DNA from: Yamagishiella unicocca
Taxonomy: Eukaryota; Chlorophyta; Chlorophyceae; Chlamydomonadales; Volvocaceae
DNA: 64,000 nt
Direction of reading: 5' to 3'
NCBI GenBank assembly: GCA_003116995.1
Contig: BDSL01000018.1
Span: forward strand, 310,001-374,000
A model generated the notes under the pieces. The model was not told the origin of the DNA. It did no database searches and saw only the letters and a list, made by a program, of their open reading frames with translations. Numbering within the stretch: position 1 is the first letter of the stretch; the number at the start of each line of letters is the position of its first letter. This document shows, in pieces, positions 32,831-45,500 of this stretch. The position numbers and the translations under genes are program-made.

Positions 32831-35800
32831 GGCACTTGGCCAGCTCCTGGAACTCGTTCTTGCACTTTATCAGCCCCTCCACCCGCCGGGCGAGCATATC
32901 GCGCTTGGAAGCCAAGGCAGCGACAGCGCCGGCCGCTGCAGCACAGGACGACGGAAGGTCCAGCGGAGGAGGGGTAGTCATGCTCAGAGATATATTCCCA
33001 GAGGCAATTTGCGATGGCCGGGTGTTGAACACAATTTGCGTTCACGTGGCATAACGTCACTGGGAACGTGTGTTCAGTGGGAAGCCTTGCTTCTTGCTCG
33101 CGTGCCGTGCACAGGTGTGTGGGCGGCGTTACAACGGCACCACCCCTGCCCCATCCAGAAAGCTCCTTACCGCTGAACATCCCACCGAAGTCCACATCGC
33201 TCCGTGCAAATAGGTCCAGTGCCACCTCGAGTGCCAGCCGGTCCGTCATGGGGTCCAGGAACGTGCTCTTAAGCGTGGCGGGAGCGTACTGCGTGGCCAC
33301 TGCGCAGCGGATCTTGCGGAACAGAGCTTCCGCCGCAGATACTACGTCGTCCGCGGACGCACCGACACTGCTTGCGCCACCCGAAGAGCCGTTCATCGTG
33401 GGGGCCAGCCGGTCTGCAGGAGTGAGCCACGGAAAGCGACGGTTAGTCCTGGTGAATTACAGAAGCAGGCAAGCGGTGTTACGGCGACACTCTTCTTGGC
33501 AGGGATACCCATAGGGTTTGTGGTCGCCAGGTGGTTGTTATTTCACAAGCACTAGCCGCTTTGAAGCTGCTGCCAATCCAATTGACCAATTCATACCTCG
33601 GGGATGATAAGTTTGTAAAACAGATGTCCTACAATTCCCGACCCAATAACCCATCCCGGAATTGCTGCAGCCGTCTCAGCCTTACAGCCAAAAACACTCC
33701 CATCAAACAGGCGCTACGCTAGCCAACCTTGGTTCTGGAGGGCCATCCGCCGCGATTTTGTAGCCCGCCGGCTGGGTGTGTTGTCCTCGAAGCGCCCCGG
33801 CCCGATTGGAAGTCCGCCGGGTGCGAGCTGCACCGCCTTCAGCCGCTCGTTCAGCACCTGGGCGGCGGAGGAAGGCGTCTCAGGCACTGTCATCTGCACG
33901 CGCAGCGGCCCTGGAGTGGGCATGGCCCCCTGCGCGCAGCGCATGGTGGCACGCATTGCCAACACGGGAACGAGGATTTTGAAGTCGGGCTACCGTACTT
34001 GCCCGGGCTTCGCGCAATCCTAATTGAAGAGTCGTGGCACAGTAACGGTCACCCTGACGCGCAAGGTTCACAGGATTCAGCAAATCCTGTGCCCCAGGTC
34101 CATCCACACCCGTGACTAGCTACTATCGATAACCTTCCGTGCTGCCAGGTGCAAATGCAGTATCATGCCATGTTTACGAGCGCGATACAAAGTGGCGCAT
34201 GCCGCACCCCGTACGCGCAGCTTCTTGCGCCCCGCGATTGCTGCGGCCTCATCCGGCCTCATCCTCCGGTGAGCTCTCCACCCACCTCGGCGCTGTCCTC
34301 CAGGCGGTCTCCGTTCTCCTCGTCACCGTCGTCTTCGCTGCTGTCCGCGGCGTCCAGCTCATCATTTGGGTCCCCCGGGTCCACCACGTGGACGTACATG
34401 TTCATGGCGAACTGGCTGGTGGCGGCCTCGAGGTGCGTGCGCAGCATGCCGCGGGCCTGCTCCTCTAGCCGGTTGATGAACGACTGGTGCGAGCTCCGCA
34501 GCGCGGCGTGGAAGGAGATGTACGGGTGCAGGTTTTCCTTGCTGCACACTGTGGTGAAGAGGCCACAGGAAGATACGTACGGAATGTTTAGCTGCAATAG
34601 GACAGCTGTGGGTCGCGCATGGGTACGCGGATGCCGCTGGATATGGCCATATCACGCACCTGCGTCTACTAGTCCACCGCGTCCATCCACTTCCTCGCGT
34701 CGCCCCTTTGGGCGTCCTTACCAAGGTAAGAATCAACGGAAAGGGGCTGGCCCACGGCGTGGCATATGCAACACGGTATCGCCCTGACCCGGACGGCCCC
34801 GCGCTCGCGATTCGTACACTCACTGGTGGCCGCCGCTCGATCCGCGGCAATATCGTACAGCCGGCGTAGGATGAACGATAGGCGGATGCATGCCGCATCC
34901 AGCAGCGGCCCGAGTGCCTCCTTCGCCGCCTGCCGTGCTATGTCCTCCGCCGCCTTGGTTGTGCCGCCGCTGTGGTGCTTTCCTTTGTACGCGTACATGA
35001 TGTTGCGCAAGCGGTCGCTGCTCATGCCTGTTAACGCCCAGCAAGCAGTAGGGTTTACGAGCCAACCGGGGCGACTCTTGGGCAACAAAAGCGGCACCCC
35101 TAGCCAAGATAACCCAGATCCATGCGTTGGGTCGATGTTATGATCGACCGCCCTTTCGCCGTGAGTTAGCCGTGGGTAAGCAGCGTGTTTGTGGAAGGCA
35201 TACATGCGATCGTGTCCGTCATTGCGTCGGCGACCGCAATGACCGGTCTGGCCACCCCACCAGGTTAGTCCAGCTTACCCCTGAAACCTTGCCTGTGCGA
35301 TGACTAATGGAGGTAAAGTGTCCAGCCTAAGGCTAATTGGGACAAAGCCCGCACCGCCCAATACCCAGAACCTACTCGAAGGAAAGCGAGTGCTGTTGAC
35401 GGCCATGTGGAACTCCTCCAGGCAGCGCTCGAAGGCCGCGCCGCCAAAGAGTTTGCTCTCGTTGTGCAGAGGCTTGACAGGCGCGCCGGTGAGACCCGGC
35501 CACTGCGCAGCGAGTTAAGAGGGCGGCAAGGCGGACACGCTGATTCAGCCCCTGCGACAACGGGTTAGTACAGACGCTACGCAAGAGCACCCCCCAGTGC
35601 CGACCAGCACATACATTACCCCGCCACGGCCAGCTTAGCACTCTACATAAGGCCCACCTGCGGCGCACGCGACGCGGAGCGCTCCTCGTCTGTGGTGAGT
35701 CCGTGCTGCATGGGGTCCGGCTCCGCTGAGCCCTGCAGCAGCAACACCACTTGTCGCGCCACCGTGTCGGCGTACTTCATGGCGGCACGCCGCAGGGCGC

Positions 35801-38800
35801 CCACGTCCTCCGCCGCCTTCAGCCGGATTTCAGACGCCATCAGTTCGGAGGACACTGCGTCGCAGCGCTCCTGCAGCAGCGCGAGCGTGGCCGGAGCAGC
35901 CTCCCGATAGCGCCTGCTGAGTTCCTCCTCCAGGAACCTGTCCGAGAGACGCGTGGAATCCAGGCGGGGAGGCCCAGCCCGTCAGCCCACGCTTGTCGGA
36001 TACCTGACGGGAAAGCGCGCAACGCTACCTGACCGGCTGTGGGTGTCTAAATACCCCGGATGCGCTACGTACAACTGTGCAGACGAATCCATCCTTGTGC
36101 AGGCACCGTCGCGGTATGTATGGCAGCGTGCGCTCACTGGTGAACGTGTCTGGCTGAAAGCGCAAGGCAATGTCCGCAGTGTTACCCAAAGGGAACTGCA
36201 TCTAGCACACACGAACCATCGTATTGTGCGATGGTGCCAAATCCGTGGTCTCACTTCTTCAGGTTTGAGAACCCGACTCGGCTGGAGAAGCGCTCCTCGT
36301 CGAAACCACCCTTGATGCCGTCTCGCAGGTGCTTAAATATGGCGGAGTCCACCTCCTGCATGCTGCGCCGCCATTCCGCGCTGCTCTGGATGGCGCGATC
36401 CTGCAGGAGCAAGCGGTAGAAACTAGGCCTTATGCTTCCGCGGCGAATGGAGCAACACCCTGGACGTCGATGGGCACGCCTTTCGATGGGCACGCCGAAG
36501 TGCACCCGCGCGCAATCGCGACGCAACGCTCACCTTCGGCAGCGCCACGAAGAAGGGCCGCACGTTGGCCGGCAGGTAGCCAGTAGCGCTCAGGTACTTG
36601 TCCACCTCCCACCGCTCCCCAAACTCCTTCAGCCGGTTGTCAAACTTGCTGGCCACGATAACCTGGCGGTGGCGGAAACGGCAGCTTCGGACAGCGCTAC
36701 AGGACTCAGACGTTCACATCCGCTACGCAGCACATGCATGCGCACCACACGGTCGCGCTACGTCAGCTTTGCGCACGCACTTACGGACAACCCGTATACA
36801 AATTCCAGCATCTATCGTGCACGCATAGATCATTCCGAACACCCAATGCTGTCACCTAGATGTGTCGTTGGACGCCAATTGTACACCGTACACGCACGCG
36901 CAGCCGTAACTGCAGAAACCCCTCACCGTGCGCTGGAAGTAGGGGTCAACCTCCTGTATCACCCGCAACCACAGCGAGCTGGCCCACTCCACGCTGGACT
37001 GCTGCAGGAACAGGATCATCCTGGCACGCATGGACGCGTAGATAGGTGTCAGTATGCCAGGTATCAGGTATACAATAGCTCGGCACACAGTTATATGCTG
37101 AAGTGTGGAACTGGAGTGAAAACGGGAGTATACGACCACTCTGCACCTGTTTTCCTTAACCTGGTGGAGATCAACCTGGTGGAGGACGATACCCGCGCCA
37201 CGTGCACATTCGGCACATGGCAGCTGATGATCATGCCAACAATTCTACCCGCCTCAGCTCGTACCTGTGCGGCGGAGACGCCTGCGCCTTTACCATCGAC
37301 ATGATTTCGTCCGGCGTGTTGTCCAGCTCTCCGGACTTCGCCTTGAGGATGAAGCCCGGCGTGTCGATAATAGTCAGGTTCGGGCAGTACGCATACCTGT
37401 CACGTTGGCAGTGAACGGGTGCGAGTGTGTTAATGTTTTTTACCGCTAAACCGCTAAACTGCGACTGCATGGGTGACGGTCCGGTGTTCAGTAGCAGCGG
37501 CCCGGCGGAAGTGATGGATTTGGGTTACTCGAAACCCCTCGCGAACATCGGCTACTCGCACGCCGCAAGACGCTCGAACAGCCTTGTTGGTTGCATACCA
37601 ACGCGCTAACGCAGACCTAAGTTTGCATCGAAGGGTCCGCATCAACCCGCGCGTGACATACGTGATCCAGGTCATCGTGCGGCAAAGGACCTGGAACCTC
37701 ATAAACGTGCCGAGCCGTACCATACGAGATAGCGTCACACTGCAACGCCCCGAACCTGCTAGGGCACCGGCGCTGTGCTTCAGCGTTCGTGGAGACTGAA
37801 ACAAACCCATGCATCGCCAGTCACTGCCCACTCTATACGTGTGACATTATTCGTTGTGGGTTTCGAATGAGCGAGTGAGTTGCTTGTGTGATGCAAATGC
37901 CTGAGTGCCGACCCAGAATGCCGAAACGCTGCTCACTCGGCTCGCATAACGATGGGCTTCGATGACACGGCGATGCCTCCCGCCTTCCGGAGATGCTCCT
38001 CAGTACGCCGTTGTATAGCGTCGGCCACGACCGTCTCGGGCACGATAGGCGGGCCTGCAGCGGATGCCATAACCGAGTCGCATTCCGAGTGAGTGCACCA
38101 GGGCTGGCCTTTTCCAGGGTCGTGTACCACATGGTGTGGGATGTGGGCCATAACAGCGAAGCAAGGAAAGTGAGTGCCTACACGAAACCCAACGTCCCAC
38201 CTCGCAAAAACTCCGTGGGGTCATGTACCCATAGCAGTGACCAGCACAAGATCATGCTCACCGTACTCATCGGAGTCCTCCTCCTGGAGTCTGCACCGCG
38301 GCTCCAGCGCAGTGGGGTCGTGCACCATTTGCACAATCAGGGGCCTCCGCGTGCCCATCTCCACTTCGCGCACATTAAACCGGAACTGCGTCAGGGACAT
38401 CAGGATTTCGTGTTCTGGTCACTTATTTCAGGATGGGGGCTCTACGCCCCGTGTCAGTTGGATCACCTAGCACTAACTTACGCCTAGGAAGGCCTCCAGC
38501 AACGATGACTTGCCGTCTGACTGGCCCCCAATCGCTACGATCTCTGGGATGGCTAGGGACTCCCCCATGGCCACGGCAGCCGCCTGTAGCCGGCTGCAGT
38601 GGGACGAGGGGAAAGCAGCAACGAGGCACGGACAGCATCCATTGGGTAAGCAGAGGCCTCACGCCGGTGCTTGCGAGCTGTCAGTCTTGCGATACACGGT
38701 CACACAGCTGCCCAACTGCGTGGTCGTCAAAGTCACTACCTGTACGCATCATAGCGCCTGTACTCAGACCTGGGGGCCGCATGACACACCAGGGTTTGCG

Positions 38801-39262
38801 CGCAGAGAGTTGGCGCAGAAGACGCAGTTTTGGTGTAGTGAACCGTTGGGCCAGCTACTCCATGAGATAGTAGGCGATATGCGATAGACTGTAGGACCAG
38901 CTCATTTATTTTCTTTTCCATGATGCCAATCATTTGCGAAGGGCTTTAAGGGCAAGGAACCCCCGGAGTTCTGCGCGTTACTTCTTCCAAAATCCGAAAG
39001 GTCGATTCCCAGCTTACCTGTATGCACGGTAGCGGATCTGAGCCTCGCTCGTCTCAAATAACTCTTGCGTTGATTCCCTGAGGTTGGAGGCATCTGCCAC
39101 CGAACGCCGAACGAGTCCATTCGCCTGAGCTGAAACCTGAAGGCTTGGCTTATGCTGGATTGACTGCATTTGCAGTTTGTGTGCTGGCTGATGAAATGTT
39201 TGGTCGGGTGTTGCTGAGTCTCTATCAAAAGCAGCGTTCTCAAATACCCGGGCGGTGGACAT
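32826..39262 (-). CDS. DRP5B: Chloroplast-division dynamin-related protein DRP5B (ARC5)
   Basis: Fifteen exons join in phase: 39018-39262, 38482-38593, 38262-38385, 37937-38054, 37265-37396, 36927-37020, 36534-36662, 36255-36400, 35658-35937, 35376-35472, 34824-35027, 34286-34548, 33728-33929, 33171-33413 and 32826-32935, giving 832 residues (plant ARC5 is near 780). ARC5 is a GTPase that assembles on the cytosolic side of the chloroplast and constricts it at division. Visible landmarks: P-loop GGQSDGKS (about 104-111), switch REVEMGTRRPLI, DTPG (211-214), SKFD (280-283), EYG-PPIVPETVVADAI, LFLQQSSVEWASSLW, KGGFDEERF, LFGGAAFERCLEEF, MTVPETPSS, and C-terminal DPMTDRLALEVALDLFA and KRDMLARRVEGLIKCKNEF, all as in ARC5. 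The N-terminal 80 residues are not conserved. Divergent from SPB1 with 294 bp between start codons. Confidence 0.95.
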
Positions 39263-39556
39263 TTCCTAGCCCTCCGCTTCGTCCCGTCTGTCTAGAACAT
39301 TACTGATCAGGTAACTTAAACTAAGTGCGCTTATAATAAGTAACGTGTTGTTGCGTGTCGATTCGTTTTCATGCAGACAGCCACTTAAATTACCAAGAGT
39401 ACGACAAGACCCGTACTCAGGAAACCTGAACGACGGGGAAGAAGCCTATAGCCTCCTATTGAGGAAGCGCTACACCTGATATTTGACTTCCTAATCCTTG
39501 TATGCAAGTATCTCACCAGCTCATCACGGCCTCTTGACTTCTTCGGTAGCGCCGCA
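39263..39556. promoter_or_regulatory. Bidirectional promoter region between DRP5B and SPB1
   Basis: The two start codons (39262 minus, 39557 plus) face away from each other across 294 bp of A/T-richer DNA. Both promoters and both 5' UTRs must fit here. No specific element is claimed. Confidence 0.5.
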
Positions 39557-42500
39557 ATGGCGAAAAAAGCAAAGAAGGGAAAGAATCGGTTGGACAAGTT
39601 CTACCACCTTGCAAAGGAGCAGGGGTGAGAAGCGCCGTGTGCGCCGTAGTTTATACTGTGCCAAGTAGCTTTGCGTGCGTCAACGCGTTGCAATACGTAT
39701 CAATTTCGTTGAGACGGAGCCCAGGCGACGCCTCTGGTGCTGCGCGTGACGGAGCGCTGGTATCGCGACGCCGCCGCCGCCGGCCTCCGCCAACGTTAGG
39801 CATGCGCAACCCTACGCTTACTCCGCCGTCTACTTTTAACACCTTTGCCGCAGGTATCGGTCTCGTGCGGCTTTTAAGCTCATCCAGCTGAACCGCAAAT
39901 ACAACTTTCTGGCGAAATGCCGGTCCCTTCTGGACTTATGCGCCGCGCCAGGTATTTTACCGGCGAGCGTGCTGCCGACGTGTACGCCTCTGAGGCGGTT
40001 TGGGGTGGGGTCAGGATGTGAGGGGGCGAACCTCAGACCGACCCAAAGCTCGGCGGTGTATTGGAGCAAGAGTGTTTGGCAAGCGGGCAGGCTGCGTTGT
40101 TACGAAGCAAGCGCACATGTGCGGCTTCCCAGCGGCCTGGTGGTGCAGCAGGCTCTGAGCCGAGCTGTAGTGGCATTTGGGTCACTCAAAGAGACTCCCA
40201 GCATGCCGCTCCGTCGGCCAGCGTTGCGCTGCCGAGTACGGCCGTGGTTTCGGCGCCGCGGGATGGCGTCGCGACATGTCCCCACCATCGAATGCCGTCT
40301 TCCCATCATCCTGCCAGCCGTTCAGTTCGCGGCCGCCCTCGTGACCGTCGCCAACCCTGGGTCCTGACAACACCCTAGAAGGGAGCCCGGCGGGGTACCA
40401 GTACCCAGCCGTGGATCCGCACTCTCCACCGCTCCTTCACCCCCACCCCCGGGCCACACGACGCCGTCGCTGCGCAGGTGGCTGGCTGCAGGTGGCATCC
40501 AAGACCATGCCCGTGGGCTCCCTCATCCTCGGTGTGGACTTGGCGCCCATCAAGCCCGTCCGTGGGGTGAAGACGCTGGTGCAGGACATCACCTCGCAGC
40601 AGTGCCGCGCCGCCATCAAGCGCGAGGCGGGGGGGAACGCAAAGATGGACGTGGTGCTGCACGACGGTGCGCCCAACGTGGGAGGAGCCTGGGCCAGCGA
40701 GGCGTACAGCCAGGTGGGCGGAAGGGACCGGATGGGGCGGCTGGGCGACGGAATGAAGAGAGAGGCGTGGGGGCGCGCTGCTGCGTGGCGTAGTTCGCGC
40801 TGGGAGGGAGCGGTGGAGCCGCGTCGGCGCACCAGCAGGCGCCAGGAGTGTTTCTTGGTCCAGGCCAGGAGTGTTTCTTGGTCCAGGCCAGGAGTGTTTC
40901 TGGTCCAGGCCAGGAGTGTTTCTTGGTCCAGGCCAGGAGTGTTTCTGGTCCAGGCCAGGAGTGTTTCTTGGTCCAGGCCAGGAGGCATGGGGCGGTCCAC
41001 CGCTGGGGTTGCCTGTCCGGAACTGCTTCGAGGCTGCGCACGAGTGTGTATCAGAAGGGACAGCAAACGCAGCCGCGGGTCTCCAAGCTGGGAAGGGGGC
41101 CGGGCATGAGATAACTGGGCGTGTGAGTTCGCAGCCGCACTCGACGCCACCTGCGGCCAACTTCGGCGCTGTGGGGGTGGGAACAGAAGCCGCGCCGCGC
41201 AAGCTAGCCTGGCGAGGCCGCTCCGGGGCACGCGGAGGCGGGTAGCATCTAGCAGGATTGCGCCGCTGCGACAGCAGTGAGTCAATCACCTGGAAGGAAG
41301 ACGTGGCAACAAGAGGCGTGTTGGGAAGGGCGATGCCATTAGGCGATAACAACGAATGCCCTCGGGCCGCTGGCGGCGAGCCGGCAGTTGTCGAGCCGTG
41401 TACGGGGCTGGTGGTCCCCCTCTTACTCCGGGAAGCGGTCTCCTGGATCGTGCCATTCGCCGTGGGGTGGTGGAGTTTTGGGCCCTTCTGAGGGGCTTTG
41501 CTGCGTTGGGGCAGCCATGGATGTCGTACCCACGTCATCACCATGTGCGCCATCTCGGGCCGCACCCCGCAGTCCGCTCTGGTGCTGGACTCGCTCAAGC
41601 TGGCGGTGGAGACGCTGGCGCCGAAGGGTACCTTCGTCACCAAGATCTTCAGGTGGGCCCCGGCGGCCGGGGGTATCGGAGGGGCAGGGGGCGAGCTGAC
41701 CGGCAGCAAGAACAAATCACCGGCAACGCCAACATCCGTATCCAGTTCGCCCGTGCCCATCGGTTTCTCCCTCAAGGACCGATCCCCGCCACCGCGCGCT
41801 GCTTCGAACCCCACACCCCTTCTTGCTGGGGTTGTCTAGGAAGGGCAACATTGGTTGTCAATGCGTCGAGTCCGGTACCCTCTGCCTCAGGTCCACAGCT
41901 CCAAAGCGACAAGAAACATCCTCATTCGCTGGGCCTTCACCCCGTCCGCTGCCGCGAACCTCTCTCCCCCCCAGGTCCAAGGACTATAACGCGCTGCTGT
42001 ACGCGTTCAACCAGCTGTTCGACAAGGTGGAGGCTACCAAGCCCGCGGCCAGTCGCAATGCATCCGCTGAGATCTTCGTGGTGTGCCTGGGCTTCAAGGC
42101 GCCAGCCAAGATCGACCCTCGCCTGCTGGACGCCAAAGTGCTGTTCCAGGTGTGCGTTCGCGGTGGGCGCGGTGATACCTGGAGATCGGAGCCCCAATCC
42201 AGTACCTGGGGTGCACGCATGACCCGCCGTCATCACCACCGGCATCACCACCGGCATTGCCGCCACGACCGCCAACACCGTAGGCTTCATCCGGGCCGCT
42301 ACCAGCACCACCCGCGCTGGGGTGCAACCGTCGCCACCGCAGCCGCGGCTTACTCCTCTGCCCTGTCATGCACACAGGACGTGGTCGAGCCGAAGAAGTC
42401 GATGGGTCCCGAGGCGCTGCTGCGGCAGAAGATCAAGCAGCGGCGCTTCAGGGAGGGCTACGAGGAGGGCTTCTCCACTTCGCGTCGCGCCACCTCGGCG

Positions 42501-45500
42501 CTTGCCTTCCTGGTCAGCACCTCGCCCGTGGAGATGCTCGGCAACTTCACTGAGGTGAGCCAGCCTGCTCCTGGCCTCTTGGCGCGGACCGCACGGCGGG
42601 ACGGCCCTCCTCCGTTCCCCCTTACCGGTCAGCGATTGTGGCTATCCCTCCCTGCCGGTCGGTACTGAAGGCCTGGCGTCCCGCCCACCGATGTCCCTCC
42701 CACCGATGTCCCTCCCACCGATGTCCCTCCCACCGATGTCCCTCCCACCGATGTCCCTCCCACCGATGTCCCTCCCACCGATGTCCCTCCTACCGATGTC
42801 CCTCCCACCGATGTCCCTCCCACCGATGCTTTCGCGCCCGTAGTTTGCTCTGGAGGGCCCATTTTCCTGGGCTGACGTGGAGGGTCTGGGCGAGGGCGCC
42901 GCGGAGCCCAAGGAGCTGGCGGCCAAGATCCGGAGCCACACCGCCACAAACACCGAGATCCGGTCGTTGTGCAAGGACCTGCAGGTGTGGGCGCAGGCTG
43001 AAGTTGCGCGGAAAGGAAAGGGCGGTCCGCGCCCCGACACCATGGGGTCGCCACCTGCGGATTGCGGCGCTCGCTGCCGATCCCATGCGCGCACGGAGCC
43101 ATTTGGAGCAGCGCTTGGTTGTTAGTTATCTAGCGCCGGGCATTATGGCGACGCGAACGTTGTTCGCTGGCTGCTCTCTCCCCCCGGTCGGCCGTGGATT
43201 CGCGGATTCTCTTATCAAAGCCCCCCGGTCATTTTCTGTAAATTCCCCCAACACAAATCCTGCACGCTTCCCGGCCCCCAGGTGCTCGGTCGCAGCGAGT
43301 TCAAGCAGCTGCTGCGCTGGCGCCTGGCGCTGCGCAAGTCGCTGAAGGCGGACATGGGTACGGAGGAGGACGGCGAGAAGGCGGGGAGCCACAAGAAGGC
43401 CAAGGTGGCGGACGGCAAGCAGCAGACGCAGGCCGACGCCGAGGGCGCGGAGGGCCCTGTGGACCCTGAGGAGGCGCTCCTGGCGGACATGTCGGCGCTG
43501 AAGGACAAGATGGCGCGGGAGGCGAAGCGCGACAAGAAGAAGCGGCGGGAGATGAAGATCAAGTCGCGTCTGCGCGCCGTGCAGGCTGCGCAGGCGGAGG
43601 GGCTCGGCGATGACCCGCACCAGGTGGGCGCGTTAGCGGCTGGGTGGGTTGCAAGGAACCCACGAACCAACGAGGAGAAGAGGAACACTAGCTGGGTAGT
43701 GGGTGATGGCAGGGTTGGAAGGAGGGCGGCCGGCCGGCGAGGACCCCGACACGGCTTCTGGTCTCCTGTTGATGCCCCTATCAATCGCAGCAGCTGTACC
43801 ATGGCTTACCCGCACAACTGCTTTCATCTTTCACATTTCACGTCGCTGCTGCTGACGGCACTGCCTGCTCTCCTTCACGAACCAACCACCCGGCACCCGT
43901 CTAACCATCCAAACGTGCGCGCTGCTGCTCGACAGGGCGGCCCGGACCAGCTGTTCGACCTGAAGGGCGTCAAGTCGGTGCTGGGTGACGTGGCGGTGCC
44001 CGATGAGGAAGAGATCGTAGACTCTGACGACGAGGTGAGTCCTTGAACGCGGGATCGGCGCGATGGTACGCCTGCTGGGCGTCACAGCAGAACCCTGGCG
44101 ACAGAGAGGACGGGAATGTGGGAGGTGGAGGGACGAACCAGCTGCCCCGTACCCTCGGCGTCTGTTCCTGTCCACATCGTAGTTGCACCCCTATCCGCCA
44201 GCGACTCATGTACGACGTCAGGCGTGCGCCACCTGCATTAGGACGGGAAACATCGCTGTGTTGGCGATCTTTACTTAAACAACGTTTTATTAAGCCACCT
44301 TAGCTTTAACTGCGTGTTAAGTTTAAGAGCGCTAACACGCAAAAGCCATGTATGAGATGCGTCGAATTACGCTCACCATCCGCCATCCGCCTGATCGCAT
44401 ATGCCGCTGCTCCCCCTTCTGCGCTCCCAATCCCGCCCACCACCTCAAGTACTCGGACGCGGGCCTCTTCGGCTCCGGAGACGATGACAGCGATATGGAC
44501 AGCGACCTGGCGTACGAGATGGAGATGGAGGACGCCCTAGAGAACTCGTACAAGGAGTACCAGGAGCGCAAGGTAGTGATGATATGGGGCCTTGGGAGGT
44601 GGGGTTGGGGGTGAAGATGGGAATGGGGGTGGGTCTTGGGAAGTTGGGGCGGGCGGGACCTTTCTGTGTCGTAAGGCGGCGACCCGCTGATTGCTCGCGC
44701 CAGGGCCAGGGCCAGGGCAGCAAGAGCTGCGCAGCGTGGCGGGCGTGTTGCAACCTGGCATGGAGCATGGTTTCGGTGCTACGCAAAGGGGCCCAGCGGG
44801 GTGCTCGCATGCCGCTATTGGGCTTCTGGCCGGCGGCAATGAGCGTCACCGGGCTGCGATGCAAACGCCTCCGCCCAGGGAAGGCGCACCGGAGCGGTCC
44901 CCGGAGCGGTCCCTGGAGCGGTCCCCCGAGCGGTCCCCCGGATCACCCTCCGGGGGTGATGCGCGTCTGGCAGTTGTTGTTTGCTCCTGAACCCCCCTAC
45001 TTGCGCAACGCGCACGCGGCGGTGCTGCTGCTGTTGCCGCTGCTGCTGCAGGGTGTGCGAGCTGATGCCGAGAGGGAACGGCGCAAGCGGCTGGGCATGG
45101 ATGGCGAGCTGGACGAGGGCGAGGAGGAGGACGGCGCGGCAGCGGACCTCAGTGACGACTCCGAGGACCAGATGGGCGACGAGGAGGACGATGAGCCGGG
45201 GCCGTCCGGGAAAGGTGGGTCCTGAGGGGGGGCGTCGGAAGGGCGTGTGGTGGGAAAACCGGTGAACCAACAGAGGAGGAACATGGGTATCTGGATGGGC
45301 GGGTGGGTGGGGAGCGGGATGGCTCGGTGCTCTGAGATGAGTTGTGGGCAGCTGGCTCCGTTGTTCATAACGCCAGCTGCCCAGAGTTCTTCCGAGGCCG
45401 GAATACGTTGGTGGGTTATGGCAGCAGCAGGCTATGCGTCGAGGCTGTTAGCGGCGAGGTGGTTGCCCAGGTAGTTGTTGTCAGCAAGTCTCTTCAACTT

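Noticed and set aside
40375..41814. 479-codon minus-strand ORF over SPB1 exons 3-4
   Set aside because: It runs through the conserved FtsJ exons and the minisatellite in antisense. The repeated [10 protein letters not shown] stretches are just the 22/23-bp repeat translated.
42687..42830. Possible CRISPR-like array
   Set aside because: The 15-bp units are directly adjacent without spacers, so this is a minisatellite in a eukaryotic intron.
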